Both the position numbers and the translations under genes were made by a program. DNA of 64,000 nt, from NCBI GenBank assembly GCA_002428995.1, contig DIYJ01000006.1, positions 124,001-188,000 of the forward strand. Direction: 5' to 3'. The notes beneath the pieces are model-generated. The model was given only the letters and a program-made list of their open reading frames with translations, had not been told where the DNA came from and ran no database searches. Source of the stretch: Flavobacteriales bacterium UBA6057 (GTDB taxonomy: Bacteria; Bacteroidota; Bacteroidia; Flavobacteriales_G; Salibacteraceae). Positions 26,089 through 35,706 of this stretch are shown piece by piece; the stretch's first letter is position 1; each line of letters opens with the position of its first letter.

Positions 26089-29034
26089 ATGCTAAAGGAG
26101 CACATAACCACCCTCATTTATTGCACCCTTGTGCTGATCCTGACTGGAGGACCACTGTGTTCCCAAACTCCTTATTTCATACAGTATGGCACCCAGAATG
26201 GATTGCCAACAAATGGTGTCCACGAGGGTCTTCAGGATGTAGATGGAAGCATGCTCTTTGCGACCTATGTCGGGGCTTATCGGTTTGACGGTCAGAGTTT
26301 TGAGATCATAAGATCCAACAGCAACAGGTCTTCGATGAATCACTACCTGAAGATTCGCAAATCTGTATCAGGAGTTCCATGGTTGCAGACAATTTCCTCC
26401 GGCATCTATCCGATTTGGGGAGGATTGATCCAGCAGTCTGTTTACCGCAAGCATACCATGGTGAAGGGCATCAAAGAAATAATCCAGGACTTCGAGATGG
26501 AAGCAGGCGACACTATGCTGTTCACTCAAAGGAGGCATCCAAATCAACTTCGAAGGATTTTGCCGAACGGAATGCTCGATTCCATTGTGTGTGAGGATGT
26601 TCACGAACATGGTTCTGTAGTTCATCTGCATCGTGTAAAAGGTACTCAGCGGTTCATTGGGTTTCATTGTAATAATGGGCGTAGCCACTGGCCAGCGAGT
26701 GAGCAACGCGAGCCCTTAGGCATTTATAGGAAAGGTGACAACGAGTGGAATATTCACTTAGGTGCAGTAGCTCAACCGCTCAAGATCGGTGGCGATGCGC
26801 ACATTAAGGCGTTGGAAATCGATGCAGAACTTTGGTTTGGGACAGGACACCTCATTCTGAGAGTAAATCTTGAAACCAACGAAATGAGGTTAGATACAAC
26901 CAAGGCCAGGGTGCACGGTATCGATACTTTAGCCAATGGAATGGTTGCCATTTCTACCGCCAATGGAGCGTACTTTCAACAACATGGAAGCAAAGAGCTT
27001 GAGTACCTCTTTGAAGGTTATCAGATCGGGAACATAACCTTTGACCATGAAGGCGGAACATGGATTTCTACCCTTAACCGTGGCATTTTGTACGTGCCTT
27101 CCATGTATATACGTAACATCGATTTAGAAGAAGTTCAAGACGGGGTTGCGGGCAATGTATACAAGCAAGACCGGGGACCTCTCATTGTGCCGAACTTCAA
27201 GAATGAGCTCATCATTGCGGAAGGAAGTATCTCAAATCCGACCATTCGAAAAGTGCCGTTTTCCGAAATGGCCAAAACAGCACCTGCCAGGGGAGGCTCT
27301 GCATTTTTAGATGGCTGGTATTACAAGGGAGCTGCAAGGGTGAATGTGGAGACAGAAGAAGTAGAGCGCTTTAGCCGCACTGTTCACTATCATCTTCATC
27401 ACAGCGAATCTGCTGTTTTTGGTCGCAACCGGGATACGGTGTTTGATTACACAAATGCGAGGAGCTGGAAAATTGATGGCTACAATCAAACCATGTGTGT
27501 GCCGATGGTTTTCCAGGACGAGCTATGGCTTGGTTCCGAATCCTTCTTAAACAGATACCGGGTAAGTGACGGCTCCCTGCTGCACGAACGTTCATGGGAA
27601 GTGGGAGAGGAGCAGATCATGGAAATGAAAGCTTTCAAGGACTCGTTGCTGGCCATCAGCTCGTCCAATGGAGTTTATCTGTTTGATGGTGACTCACTCA
27701 GGATGGTTGTTGACAATCACGGTACACACTTTCCTTTTTACATGGACATCGCCTGGGAATCATCCACTATTTTTTGGGTTGCTTCTACCAACGGGATCAT
27801 CAGAGCTGAGCTTTTGCCAAATGGTACGTATGACGTTTACCCCATTGGTGTTCCGGAAGGTTTAAGCCCCAGATCCATTGAATTCCTTTCCTGTTCAAAC
27901 GATACGCTCTATGTATCTACACAGCAAGGAGTTCGCTTTTTCAATACCAAGCAATTCAGCCGCTCCACGCGCCTGCCAGAGCTCAAGTTGCAGTCCTTCC
28001 AGATCAATGACTCCAATGTTATCGTGGAAAAGGATTTCATGGAGCTGAAACCGGAGCAGCGCAACTTCCGGGTCAACTATGCTGCGGTGACTTTTCGCCC
28101 TGGGCTTGAGTTGACTTATTTGTACAAGCTCGAAGGATTCCATGATAACTGGGTGGATAGCAAGGAAGGCTTTGCTTCCTACTTTAATCTGCCTCCTGGC
28201 GAGTATGTGTTTAAAGCCAAAGTCAGCAATCAATCAGGCGAGACAGGACCAGAATCTGTGAATCTGACCATCCTGGTTCCACCGACTATCTATGAACAAA
28301 GCTGGTTCTGGTTTTTAGCTGGGTTCCTGGCCCTGGGTGTGTTCAGTGGGTTAGTCTTTTGGTTTTTCAGGCAACAAAACGAGAAGCGGAAATATTCCTG
28401 GAACTATGCCAACGCCCGACTTCAGGCCTTGGGGCTTCAGATGAACCCTCATTTCCTGTTCAATGCGCTCAACAGCGTTCAGGCGTTGTCCTATGGTGGC
28501 AAGCATGAAAAGGTGAACAGCTTCATTTCCCACCTTTCCAGCCTCATCCGGAACATGCTCAACGACTCGGACCGCCCGCTGATCACACTGGGCAGCGAGC
28601 TTGAAAACCTGGAGCGCTACGTGGAAATGGAACGCATTCGCTTTGAAAACCGACCGTTCACATTCGAACTCTCCATTGACCAAACGTTGGATGTGGAGCA
28701 GGTGATGATTCCGCCTTTGCTGCTTCAGCCCATTGTGGAAAATGCCATTTGGCATGGACTGCTCAAGAAGGAGGGAGCGCGAAGCCTGGAAGTGGAATGC
28801 AGCCAACAATCAAACGGGTTCAAACTTGTGGTAAGGGACAACGGGGCGGGCTATGAAACAAGTGAGCCGAATAAGCGACTAAATCGACCGTCCCTTAGTT
28901 TGAAGAACATTCAAAACAGAATCAATCTGTATAATCGACTCGGATACGGGCACGCCTCCTTCAGGATAAAAAAAATTAGAGGATCGGGTGTTGACCCAAC
29001 AGGAACGGAGGTCATCTTCGTCTTTGATTCTTGA
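26089..29034 (+). CDS. Beta-propeller sensor histidine kinase, LytS/YehU type (981 aa)
   Basis: This membrane sensor signals to the LytTR regulator encoded just downstream. From the ATG at 26089 a signal peptide is evident (to about residue 25); the frame is open earlier, but the added residues are not signal-like. Periplasmic Reg_prop-type propeller repeats fill about 30-640. A Y_Y_Y-type beta-sandwich follows (LTYLYKLEGFHDNW, FNLPPGEYVFKAKV), then one membrane span (about 735-760) and a LytS-type kinase domain with His788 in LQMNPHFLFNALNSVQAL. An ATPase region with VRDNGAGYE ends the protein. Only 4 bp separate it from its response regulator. The ligand is unknown. Confidence 0.92.
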   Translation: MLKEHITTLIYCTLVLILTGGPLCSQTPYFIQYGTQNGLPTNGVHEGLQDVDGSMLFATYVGAYRFDGQSFEIIRSNSNRSSMNHYLKIRKSVSGVPWLQTISSGIYPIWGGLIQQSVYRKHTMVKGIKEIIQDFEMEAGDTMLFTQRRHPNQLRRILPNGMLDSIVCEDVHEHGSVVHLHRVKGTQRFIGFHCNNGRSHWPASEQREPLGIYRKGDNEWNIHLGAVAQPLKIGGDAHIKALEIDAELWFGTGHLILRVNLETNEMRLDTTKARVHGIDTLANGMVAISTANGAYFQQHGSKELEYLFEGYQIGNITFDHEGGTWISTLNRGILYVPSMYIRNIDLEEVQDGVAGNVYKQDRGPLIVPNFKNELIIAEGSISNPTIRKVPFSEMAKTAPARGGSAFLDGWYYKGAARVNVETEEVERFSRTVHYHLHHSESAVFGRNRDTVFDYTNARSWKIDGYNQTMCVPMVFQDELWLGSESFLNRYRVSDGSLLHERSWEVGEEQIMEMKAFKDSLLAISSSNGVYLFDGDSLRMVVDNHGTHFPFYMDIAWESSTIFWVASTNGIIRAELLPNGTYDVYPIGVPEGLSPRSIEFLSCSNDTLYVSTQQGVRFFNTKQFSRSTRLPELKLQSFQINDSNVIVEKDFMELKPEQRNFRVNYAAVTFRPGLELTYLYKLEGFHDNWVDSKEGFASYFNLPPGEYVFKAKVSNQSGETGPESVNLTILVPPTIYEQSWFWFLAGFLALGVFSGLVFWFFRQQNEKRKYSWNYANARLQALGLQMNPHFLFNALNSVQALSYGGKHEKVNSFISHLSSLIRNMLNDSDRPLITLGSELENLERYVEMERIRFENRPFTFELSIDQTLDVEQVMIPPLLLQPIVENAIWHGLLKKEGARSLEVECSQQSNGFKLVVRDNGAGYETSEPNKRLNRPSLSLKNIQNRINLYNRLGYGHASFRIKKIRGSGVDPTGTEVIFVFDS

Positions 29035-29038
29035 GAGC

Positions 29039-29776
29039 ATGAAGAACATCCGAACGTTGGTTGTAGATGATGAGCCACACTCCGCAGAAATGCTCTGCGG
29101 GTACTTGAAAGAATATGCCACAAACATCGATGTTGTTGCCTCTGCATCTTCAGCTGAGGAAGCCACAGAACTGATCATCAAGCATCGCCCGGAGCTGTTG
29201 TTCCTCGATATCTCAATGCCAGGAGAAGATGGGCTCGATCTGGTGAGGAAGTTCCCCAATCCTGATTTTGAATTCGTGTACGTCACAGCTCACCAATCCT
29301 ACGCGGTGAAAGCCTTTGAGCTGGGAGCTGTTCACTACCTGTTGAAGCCCATAGATCTTGTGCAACTCAGTGTTGCTGTGCAAAGAGTGGCAGAGCGGAT
29401 TCGCCCCGCAGACCCGAGAGGTGTTTACAGCCAATCTCCTGACGGGAAGCTCGCTGTTGCCAGCACCTCGGGCCACCAGCTGGTCAATGTCTCCGAAATC
29501 GAATACCTGAAATCAGAAGGCAGCTATACGGACATCGTTCTGGCCAATGGCAATTCATTGACTTCCTCCAAGAACATCGGATTCTACGAGCACTTGCTCC
29601 GCAACTACAAGTTTTACCGCAGCCATCGGCAATACCTGATCAACCTCAACTCTGTGAAATCCTTTACCAAGGGGAAAAGTGGATATGCCGAGCTAGCCTC
29701 TGGTGCTTCTGTGCAGATATCGTTCAGCCGCATGGCTGGCTTTGTAGACGCGGTGGAAAACGGGTTGATGCACTGA
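29039..29776 (+). CDS. LytTR-family response regulator (245 aa)
   Basis: This is the cognate regulator of the preceding kinase. The receiver domain occupies about 1-120, with acidic VVDDEPHS, phosphoacceptor Asp57 in LFLDISMPGEDG, Thr/Ser in YVTAHQSYAVKAF and Lys in LLKPID. The LytTR DNA-binding domain occupies about 140-240, with EIEYLKSEGSYTDIVL and FYRSHRQYLINLNSVKSF. I start at 29039 because the MKNIRTLVVDDEP beginning is canonical and it lies 4 bp after the kinase stop. The nearest downstream gene encodes a T9SS surface protein, a possible target. Confidence 0.94.
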   Translation: MKNIRTLVVDDEPHSAEMLCGYLKEYATNIDVVASASSAEEATELIIKHRPELLFLDISMPGEDGLDLVRKFPNPDFEFVYVTAHQSYAVKAFELGAVHYLLKPIDLVQLSVAVQRVAERIRPADPRGVYSQSPDGKLAVASTSGHQLVNVSEIEYLKSEGSYTDIVLANGNSLTSSKNIGFYEHLLRNYKFYRSHRQYLINLNSVKSFTKGKSGYAELASGASVQISFSRMAGFVDAVENGLMH

Positions 29777-29873
29777 GCGATTAGCGGTTTTCAGTGCCCA
29801 ACTCTGTTATCCGGGAAACCGCAACCTCAATAACAACCTCAATTACAATGGGCGGCATGTCCGGCTGAGTACT

Positions 29874-29901
29874 TTGATCCATGATCCTTGATCCTTGATC
29901 T
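29874..29901. repeat. Four tandem 7-mers of TTGATCC type
   Basis: Four units (TTGATCC, ATGATCC, TTGATCC, TTGATCT) lie in tandem just upstream of the LamG gene. A two-unit copy in the opposite orientation occurs at 32807-32820. Similar short degenerate repeats are common between genes in Bacteroidota. Confidence 0.7.
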
Positions 29902-29947
29902 CGCATCCCTAATCCTTTTCCCATCTTTGGATGACATCCGATTTCTC

Positions 29948-31738
29948 ATGAAGAATCTTCTACCGCTTTTCACCGCCTTATTGCTTGTTTCTACATCCTC
30001 GTTTAGCCAGAACGGACTCAACTTCGATGGCTCGAATGACTACGTACAAACAGGCTTTGACGGAATCCTTGGTTCCAATCCCCGGACCATAGAAGCGTGG
30101 ATACGCCCGCAATTCCTGTCCACCCAAATGGTGATTGCGGACTGGGGAGCCATGACTCCGTTGGGTTCGAGGTTTACGCTGAACCTGATTGGTGGAATGC
30201 TCAGGTGTGAAGTGGGAGGAGCTGGCATGACGGGTACGACCATGTTGGCCGATGGTCAGTGGCATCATGTGGCCGTTGTGTATGACAATAATGCCAGTTC
30301 AGACTTTACCCTTTATGTGGACGGGGCTGTAGAATTGACCTACAACCTAAGCGTCAGCACCAATACCCTTTCCACCACCAACTTCCGAATCGGAAGGCGA
30401 GTGGATAATGTCAACCATTTTAACGGAGACATGGACGAGGTTCGCGTTTGGGACTATGCCCGCAGCCAAACCGAGATCGTCAACAACATGAACGCAGAGT
30501 TTTGCAGCCTGCAGAGTGGGTTAGTGGCTTATCACAAATTCAACCATGGAGTAGCCGGAGGAAGCAATACAGGGCTCACAAGCTCCTACGATGCAAGCGG
30601 AAACGGGAACAACGGTGTGTTGAATGGATTTGCATTGACAGGTAGCGGTTCAAATTGGGTGACCGGTTATGGTTTGACCACAAGTTCTGTGTTCGCCAGC
30701 ATTTCTGCCCAGGGATGTGGTAGCTACATCAGCCCCAGCGGAAACTACACGTGGACAACTCCGGGTATGTACCAGGATACCGTTCTCAGCATCGCAGGTT
30801 GTGATTCCGTCCTCACCATCGATCTCAGCATTGGGCAGAACACTTCCTCTACCATCACCGAGATAGCCTGTGACAGCGTGGTCGCACCTTCGGGCAATGC
30901 TGTCTGGTTTGCCACCGGCTCTTACCTGGATACCATTCCCAACGCTGCCGGCTGCGACTCGATCGTCACCGTGGATGTTGTGATTGACTCTTCCAGCGCT
31001 TCCATTGATGTGAGCAGTTGCGGAGCCTACACTTCTCCAAGTGGAAACAACGTCTGGAGCATTTCCGGCTTCTATGTGGATACCATCCCAAATGCAGCCG
31101 GCTGCGATTCGATTCTGTTCATCACGCTGAGCATCAACGGAGCTACGAGCAGTACCATCAGTGAAAACAGCTGCGGTGCTTACACTTCTCCGAGCGGACT
31201 ATACAGCTGGGATCAGTCGGGAACGTATCAGGATACACTTGTCAATCAGGATGGATGTGACAGTGTGATCACCATCAACCTGAGCGTTACCAACATTGAT
31301 ACTGCGTTGACTTTTTTGGACAATCCTCCACGGTTGATGGCTGAAATGTCGGGCGCCAACTATCAATGGATCAATTGCAGCACCAACGAAGCTGTGGCTG
31401 GAGCCATCGGTCAAACCTTCAATCTTCCAACCCAGAATTCAGGCAGCTACTCCGTGAGGATTTCAAGCAATGGATGCACCGATACCACTGATTGCTATGA
31501 ATTCACCGTTGTTGGCCTGGCAAGTCCTGAGGCCAGTGAAACAAGCTTCTATCCAAATCCAGCCAACACGGATCTTTGGTTCTCAGAGCGCTGCGATGTC
31601 TGGATTTACAGTGCATCAGGACAGCTGATGCTGCATCAAACGTCTGTTTCCAGCATTGATGTGAGAGCGCTGGACAGCGGTTTATACTTCGTTAGAACCG
31701 ATGCCGGATTGACGAATCAGCTTATGATTCAACGATAG
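29948..31738 (+). CDS. Secreted LamG-domain protein with four short repeats and T9SS domain (596 aa)
   Basis: This is a surface or secreted adhesin-like protein. The signal peptide (MKNLLPLFTALLLVSTSSFSQ) fixes the start. A LamG/concanavalin-like domain follows (about 22-205: NGLNFDGSNDYVQTG, WHHVAVVYDN, FNGDMDEVRVWDYAR), which usually binds glycans. About four copies of a 50-residue repeat come next (30713-31290), built on ACxxYTSPSGNxxW, DTIPNAAGCDSI and a ThxLxI strand. An Ig-like region precedes the T9SS sorting domain (FYPNPANTDLWF to the end). The gene is downstream of the LytTR pair by 171 bp and could be part of its regulon, which is inference only. Confidence 0.85.
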   Translation: MKNLLPLFTALLLVSTSSFSQNGLNFDGSNDYVQTGFDGILGSNPRTIEAWIRPQFLSTQMVIADWGAMTPLGSRFTLNLIGGMLRCEVGGAGMTGTTMLADGQWHHVAVVYDNNASSDFTLYVDGAVELTYNLSVSTNTLSTTNFRIGRRVDNVNHFNGDMDEVRVWDYARSQTEIVNNMNAEFCSLQSGLVAYHKFNHGVAGGSNTGLTSSYDASGNGNNGVLNGFALTGSGSNWVTGYGLTTSSVFASISAQGCGSYISPSGNYTWTTPGMYQDTVLSIAGCDSVLTIDLSIGQNTSSTITEIACDSVVAPSGNAVWFATGSYLDTIPNAAGCDSIVTVDVVIDSSSASIDVSSCGAYTSPSGNNVWSISGFYVDTIPNAAGCDSILFITLSINGATSSTISENSCGAYTSPSGLYSWDQSGTYQDTLVNQDGCDSVITINLSVTNIDTALTFLDNPPRLMAEMSGANYQWINCSTNEAVAGAIGQTFNLPTQNSGSYSVRISSNGCTDTTDCYEFTVVGLASPEASETSFYPNPANTDLWFSERCDVWIYSASGQLMLHQTSVSSIDVRALDSGLYFVRTDAGLTNQLMIQR

Positions 31739-31837
31739 GAGGGAGCGCTTGGGAATATGCTGTCTCCAGCAGGATAAGCCTTCCAAGCCTGCGTTGAATG
31801 AGGGCATTGGTGTACAAAGCCGTCTGAACAAGTCTTA

Positions 31838-31845
31838 TAGATTTG
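31838..31845 (+). promoter_or_regulatory. Putative Bacteroidota -7 promoter box
   Basis: TAGATTTG matches TANNTTTG exactly, 90 bp upstream of the DUF2911 gene. A well-spaced -33 TTTG is not clear, so this is tentative. Confidence 0.3.
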
Positions 31846-31934
31846 CCGCGTTTTTGTTCGAACGTTTCCCGGATTTGAGTGTTTGGGATGCTTTGAATAG
31901 AAATCAAAACATTCAACACACAACCAACTCAAAC

Positions 31935-32780
31935 ATGACACGAACACTTACTGCTGTAGCACTATTGCTTTCCTCAACCCTTTATGTCAGCGCACAGGTG
32001 AAGGCTCCACGCCCTAGTCCTTCCGCTGAAATGGAACAGACCGTAGGACACACGGAAATCGAAATCGAATATTCACGTCCAGGTAAAAAAGGACGAACCA
32101 TTTTTGGAGACCTCGTGCCTTATGGCAAGCTCTGGAGAACAGGAGCCAACATGGCTTCGACCATTGAGTTCAACACCGACATCACCTTTGGCGGCAAAGA
32201 GGTAGACGCTGGCAAGTATGCACTTTATACCATTCCTGGTGAAAAAACCTGGGAAGTATTCCTCTACAATGATTGGAAGATCGGTGGTACACCAGACGAA
32301 TGGGAAGAATCCAAAATTGCGGCTAAGGCTACCGTCAACGTGCAAAAGCGCGGAACTGCCCTGGAGTCTTTCCGAATCTCCGTAGAGAATGTGAAGAACG
32401 CTTCTGCTGAGCTTATGATTGAGTGGGACATGACTGCGGTAGCAGTGCCCATCACTGTTCCTACGGATGATATCACGATGAAGAGTATTGAGCGCACCAT
32501 GGCCGGACCAAGCTCTCGCGATTACGCCTCAGCAGCTGCTTATTACCTGGATGAGAAAAAGGACATGGCACAGGCTTATGAGTGGATGAAGAAGGCACTG
32601 GAAATGCGCGATGATAATCCATACTGGTTGCTCAGAAGAAAGGCTTTGATCGAAGCGGAGCTTGGAAAGAAGGAAGCTGCCATCGCTACTGCGAAGAAGT
32701 CGCTGGACGCAGCCAAGGAAGCCGGAAACATGGACTATGTAAGAATGAACGAGAAGTCGATCGCTGAGTGGTCGAAGTGA
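31935..32780 (+). CDS. DUF2911-family periplasmic protein with TPR-like tail (281 aa)
   Basis: This is an exported protein of unknown function, common in Bacteroidota. It has a signal peptide (MTRTLTAVALLLSSTLYVSAQ). The DUF2911 domain (about 22-170) shows the family hallmarks RPSPSAEMEQTVG, EYSRPGKKGRTIFG, YGKLWRTGANMAS and GKYALYTIPG. The last 100 residues are helical with a TPR-like pattern (ASAAAYYLDEKKDMAQAYEW). The frame is open 186 bp upstream, but the signal peptide fixes the start. A GC-rich terminator 50 bp downstream suggests a single-gene unit. Confidence 0.9.
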   Translation: MTRTLTAVALLLSSTLYVSAQVKAPRPSPSAEMEQTVGHTEIEIEYSRPGKKGRTIFGDLVPYGKLWRTGANMASTIEFNTDITFGGKEVDAGKYALYTIPGEKTWEVFLYNDWKIGGTPDEWEESKIAAKATVNVQKRGTALESFRISVENVKNASAELMIEWDMTAVAVPITVPTDDITMKSIERTMAGPSSRDYASAAAYYLDEKKDMAQAYEWMKKALEMRDDNPYWLLRRKALIEAELGKKEAAIATAKKSLDAAKEAGNMDYVRMNEKSIAEWSK

Positions 32781-32830
32781 TTTTAGGCTTGAGATCAAAG
32801 ACTTAAGATCAAGGATCAAAGTTTTGTAAT

Positions 32831-32860
32831 GGCCCCGGAGTGTTTGCTTCGGGGCTTTTT
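32831..32860 (+). terminator. Rho-independent terminator
   Basis: GCCCCG and CGGGGC pair around an 11-13 nt loop and are followed by TTTTT, 50 bp past the DUF2911 stop. Confidence 0.85.
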
Positions 32861-33008
32861 CGTAGGTGTTTTTACCTAACGGGTGAAGATTGTTCTAGGT
32901 AGTATTTGTCAAAAGAGAAAGTCAATGTCCTGAACGTTTTGCTACTCGTATCCTTGCAAACAGCGCTCTCCAATAAAACTTCAGAATGCGCTGAAGACCT
33001 TCCTGGAA

Positions 33009-34316
33009 ATGAAAAACGTATTGCAAATACTCTGTTTGCTGTTGGTGCTAAATGCCGTTGCCGTTGAAAAGCAGCGAACGCTGGCGTACGAATCGGAGCT
33101 TCTTGAAGTGGTGCAGATCAGCAAGAACGTTTTTCGACATACGTCCTATTTACACTCGAAGAGCTACGGCAAAATAGGCTGCAATGGCATGGTGTTTTTC
33201 CAGGGCGATGAAGCCATTGTCTTTGACACTCCGGTCAATGATGAAGCTTCGGTCGAATTGCTCGATTGGATCGGGGAAAAGAAGATCAAAGCCGTGGTGG
33301 TTACCCATTTCCACGTGGACTGTCTGGGCGGTTTGGCTGAATTCCATGCGCGTAACGTTCCATCTTATGCCACCCGCCAAACCATAGCGTTGGCAGAGGA
33401 ACGTGGCAAGGAGCCGCTTCCAAAAAATGGATTTGATGAACGCAAGGAGTTTCGCGTTGGGAATGAACTGGTTCACGCCAGGTATTTTGGAGAAGGGCAT
33501 ACCAAAGACAACATTATTGGATACATCCCCAGCGAGAAAACACTTTTTGGTGGCTGCCTGGTGAAGGCCGTCAATGCTCCGGAAGGAAACCTTGCAGACG
33601 CAACACCTTCTGATTGGCCCCAAACCATTAAGAGGCTCAAAGAAGAAGTCTCGGATGTTGAAGTTGTTATTCCAGGGCACGGAAGAGATGGCGGCACCGA
33701 ACTCCTGGACTATACCATCCAACTGTTCAGTCCCTACAACGAGCGATTTCTGTTCTTCCTACACAACCGCTTCCTTGAGAACCACGGACTTGAGGAGCTG
33801 CATCCCCAATTTGGACGTGCGGAATATGAGGAGATCATTGCTGCATTTGAGAACGATGACCTCACTGTGATCAGCGAAAAGAGAAATGGAAATGTGAATG
33901 CTCGCGAGTACGCGACCAAAGTCGTTCAGCAAATTGACAGCCTGTTGGATAAAGGTGTGCCGGCTGGAAACATCACAGTTGTTGGCACATCCAAAGGAGG
34001 ATACATTGCCCAGTACGTCTCAACACTGACCAACAACCCGGAACTGAATTTTGTCTTCATCGCGAGTTTTCAGGCTAGCGATATCGAGAGGATTCCCGAA
34101 ATCAATTATTGCGGGAACATTCTGGCGATTTACGAAAAGACCGATCCATACGGAGTTTCTGCTGTGGAGAGAAAGCAGCAATCCACTTGCACCATCGATC
34201 ACTTCCGGGAAATCGAGCTCAACACAGGAATGGGGCATGGCTTTTTGTTCAAACCTCTGAAGGAATGGATGGAACCAACGATCCGTTGGGCTCATGGAAA
34301 CTATGAGATGGAGTAG
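33009..34316 (+). CDS. Subclass B1 metallo-beta-lactamase fold fused to alpha/beta hydrolase (435 aa)
   Basis: This secreted protein has two enzyme domains. A signal peptide (about 1-18) precedes an MBL-fold domain (about 28-235) with the full subclass B1 zinc set: His100, His102 and His164 for one zinc, and Asp104, Cys183 and His224 for the other (HFHVDCLGG, GEGHTKDN, FGGCLVKA, IPGHGRD). The B1-type DTPV strand is present. Residues 245-435 form a second domain with nucleophile Ser328 in GTSKGG, Asp379 in KTDPYG and His410 in GMGHGF, a complete hydrolase triad. No frame break separates the two. A true beta-lactamase role is plausible for the first half; the substrate of the second is unknown. 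Confidence 0.88.
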   Translation: MKNVLQILCLLLVLNAVAVEKQRTLAYESELLEVVQISKNVFRHTSYLHSKSYGKIGCNGMVFFQGDEAIVFDTPVNDEASVELLDWIGEKKIKAVVVTHFHVDCLGGLAEFHARNVPSYATRQTIALAEERGKEPLPKNGFDERKEFRVGNELVHARYFGEGHTKDNIIGYIPSEKTLFGGCLVKAVNAPEGNLADATPSDWPQTIKRLKEEVSDVEVVIPGHGRDGGTELLDYTIQLFSPYNERFLFFLHNRFLENHGLEELHPQFGRAEYEEIIAAFENDDLTVISEKRNGNVNAREYATKVVQQIDSLLDKGVPAGNITVVGTSKGGYIAQYVSTLTNNPELNFVFIASFQASDIERIPEINYCGNILAIYEKTDPYGVSAVERKQQSTCTIDHFREIELNTGMGHGFLFKPLKEWMEPTIRWAHGNYEME

Positions 34317-34426
34317 TGGAGAAGTGGTCGTTTCCTCTGTACTCCACCTTGTGCGCAAGTTCCTGGAACCACGGGAAATGAAGCTCCGATACCGGTTAAT
34401 GTTGTGGAACCATTGAAAACAAACCT

Positions 34427-35668
34427 GTGAAGTCGATCCTCTTAGCTTGTACAACTGCTCTTACGCTGCTTGCCTGTACCCATACTGCTGGCTCTGATGT
34501 AAGCGCTGAATCTGCCGCTGGCCTCAACGTCAACGAAGAACAAAGGATCATTACAGGAGCCGAGCAAACGGAGGTTTATTTTCCCTACCTCAGGGGAAAG
34601 CGTGTTGCAGTTCTGGCAAATCAAACAGCTGTCATCGACTCCATTCATCTGGTAGACACGCTCCTCGCTTCTGGAATAAGCGTCAAAACCATTTTCGCCC
34701 CCGAGCATGGCTTCAGGGGCAACCTCTCTGCCGGAGTGGAGTTTGAAGATGATAGCCTCGGAGCGGGCAGCATCAACATCGTTTCGTTGTACGGTTCAAA
34801 GCGAACGCCTTCCAAAGAGGATTTAGCGAACATCGATGTGGTTGTATTCGACATTCAGGATGTCGGCTGTAGGTTCTATACCTACATCAATGTGCTCCGC
34901 AATGTGATGTACGCCTGCGCGAAGCATGAGGTCGAGCTTCTGATCCTCGACCGGCCTAATCCCAACGGCTACCTGGTAGATGGTCCCGTTCTGGATATGA
35001 GCCTTAAGTCTGGAATTGGTCAATTTCCCATTCCCATCGCGCATGGATTGACCATGGCCGAGTTTGCCCAAATGATCAATGGTCAGTACTGGTTGAAGGA
35101 CTCCCTGCAATGCCGCTTAAAGATCATAGCAATGGAAAACTATGACCATGACATGGAATATGTATTGCCTGTTCCACCCTCGCCCAATCTGAATACGCAG
35201 CAAAGCATCATGCTTTATCCTTCCACCTGCTTGTTCGAAGGAACCTTTCTGAATCACGGACGAGGCACCTTATTCCCATTCACGGTCATCGGAAGTCCGG
35301 CATTGAAAGAGCAGTTTGATTTCAGCTTTGTTCCCAAGAGTATTCCGGGCATGAGCGAAGCGCCCCTTCACATGAATGAAGTGTGCTATGGGCTTGACCT
35401 GAGGGATTATGATGTGGAGCAGTTGAGGCGAAGCAAGAGACTCAACATTCAATGGATCATAGACATGTACCATGCCTATCCAAGCAAGGAAGATTTCTTT
35501 GATTCCAAGCTGAGCCGGCAGATGGGCAATATAGACTTGCTGGCGGGCACCCGAGAGTTTAGGAAGCAAATTGAAGCCGGAAACACGGTGGAGGAAATTC
35601 AAGCCTCCTGGGAGCCCGAACTGTCCGCTTTCAAGAAAACCAGGGAAGCGTATTTGCTCTATCCATAA
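34427..35668 (+). CDS. NamZ-like exo-beta-N-acetylmuramidase lipoprotein (DUF1343)
   Basis: This is a predicted periplasmic lipoprotein of the DUF1343/NamZ family, whose characterised members release terminal N-acetylmuramic acid from peptidoglycan fragments. It starts at a GTG; the lipoprotein signal ends LTLLACTHT with Cys17. Family motifs include VAVLANQTAV, FAPEHGFRG, SLYGS, FDIQDVGCRFYTY, LDRPNPNG and EGTFLNHGRGT. The length of 413 aa suits the family. With the lactamase-like gene upstream and the serine hydrolase gene downstream, it fits a loose peptidoglycan-recycling or beta-lactam-response neighbourhood, which is inference. Confidence 0.88.
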   Translation: MKSILLACTTALTLLACTHTAGSDVSAESAAGLNVNEEQRIITGAEQTEVYFPYLRGKRVAVLANQTAVIDSIHLVDTLLASGISVKTIFAPEHGFRGNLSAGVEFEDDSLGAGSINIVSLYGSKRTPSKEDLANIDVVVFDIQDVGCRFYTYINVLRNVMYACAKHEVELLILDRPNPNGYLVDGPVLDMSLKSGIGQFPIPIAHGLTMAEFAQMINGQYWLKDSLQCRLKIIAMENYDHDMEYVLPVPPSPNLNTQQSIMLYPSTCLFEGTFLNHGRGTLFPFTVIGSPALKEQFDFSFVPKSIPGMSEAPLHMNEVCYGLDLRDYDVEQLRRSKRLNIQWIIDMYHAYPSKEDFFDSKLSRQMGNIDLLAGTREFRKQIEAGNTVEEIQASWEPELSAFKKTREAYLLYP

Positions 35669-35689
35669 AGAGGCTTTCGCGAAGCCTCT
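35669..35689 (+). terminator. Perfect stem-loop directly after stop codon
   Basis: AGAGGCTT-TCGCG-AAGCCTCT starts on the base after the NamZ-like gene's stop. There is no T-tract, so it may protect the mRNA end or terminate weakly. Confidence 0.45.
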
Positions 35690-35706
35690 CAGCGTAATCA
35701 AGTGAG

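Noticed and set aside
33009..34316. Fusion as a missed stop between two genes
   Set aside because: The frame is continuous with protein-like composition across the junction and only one signal peptide is present.
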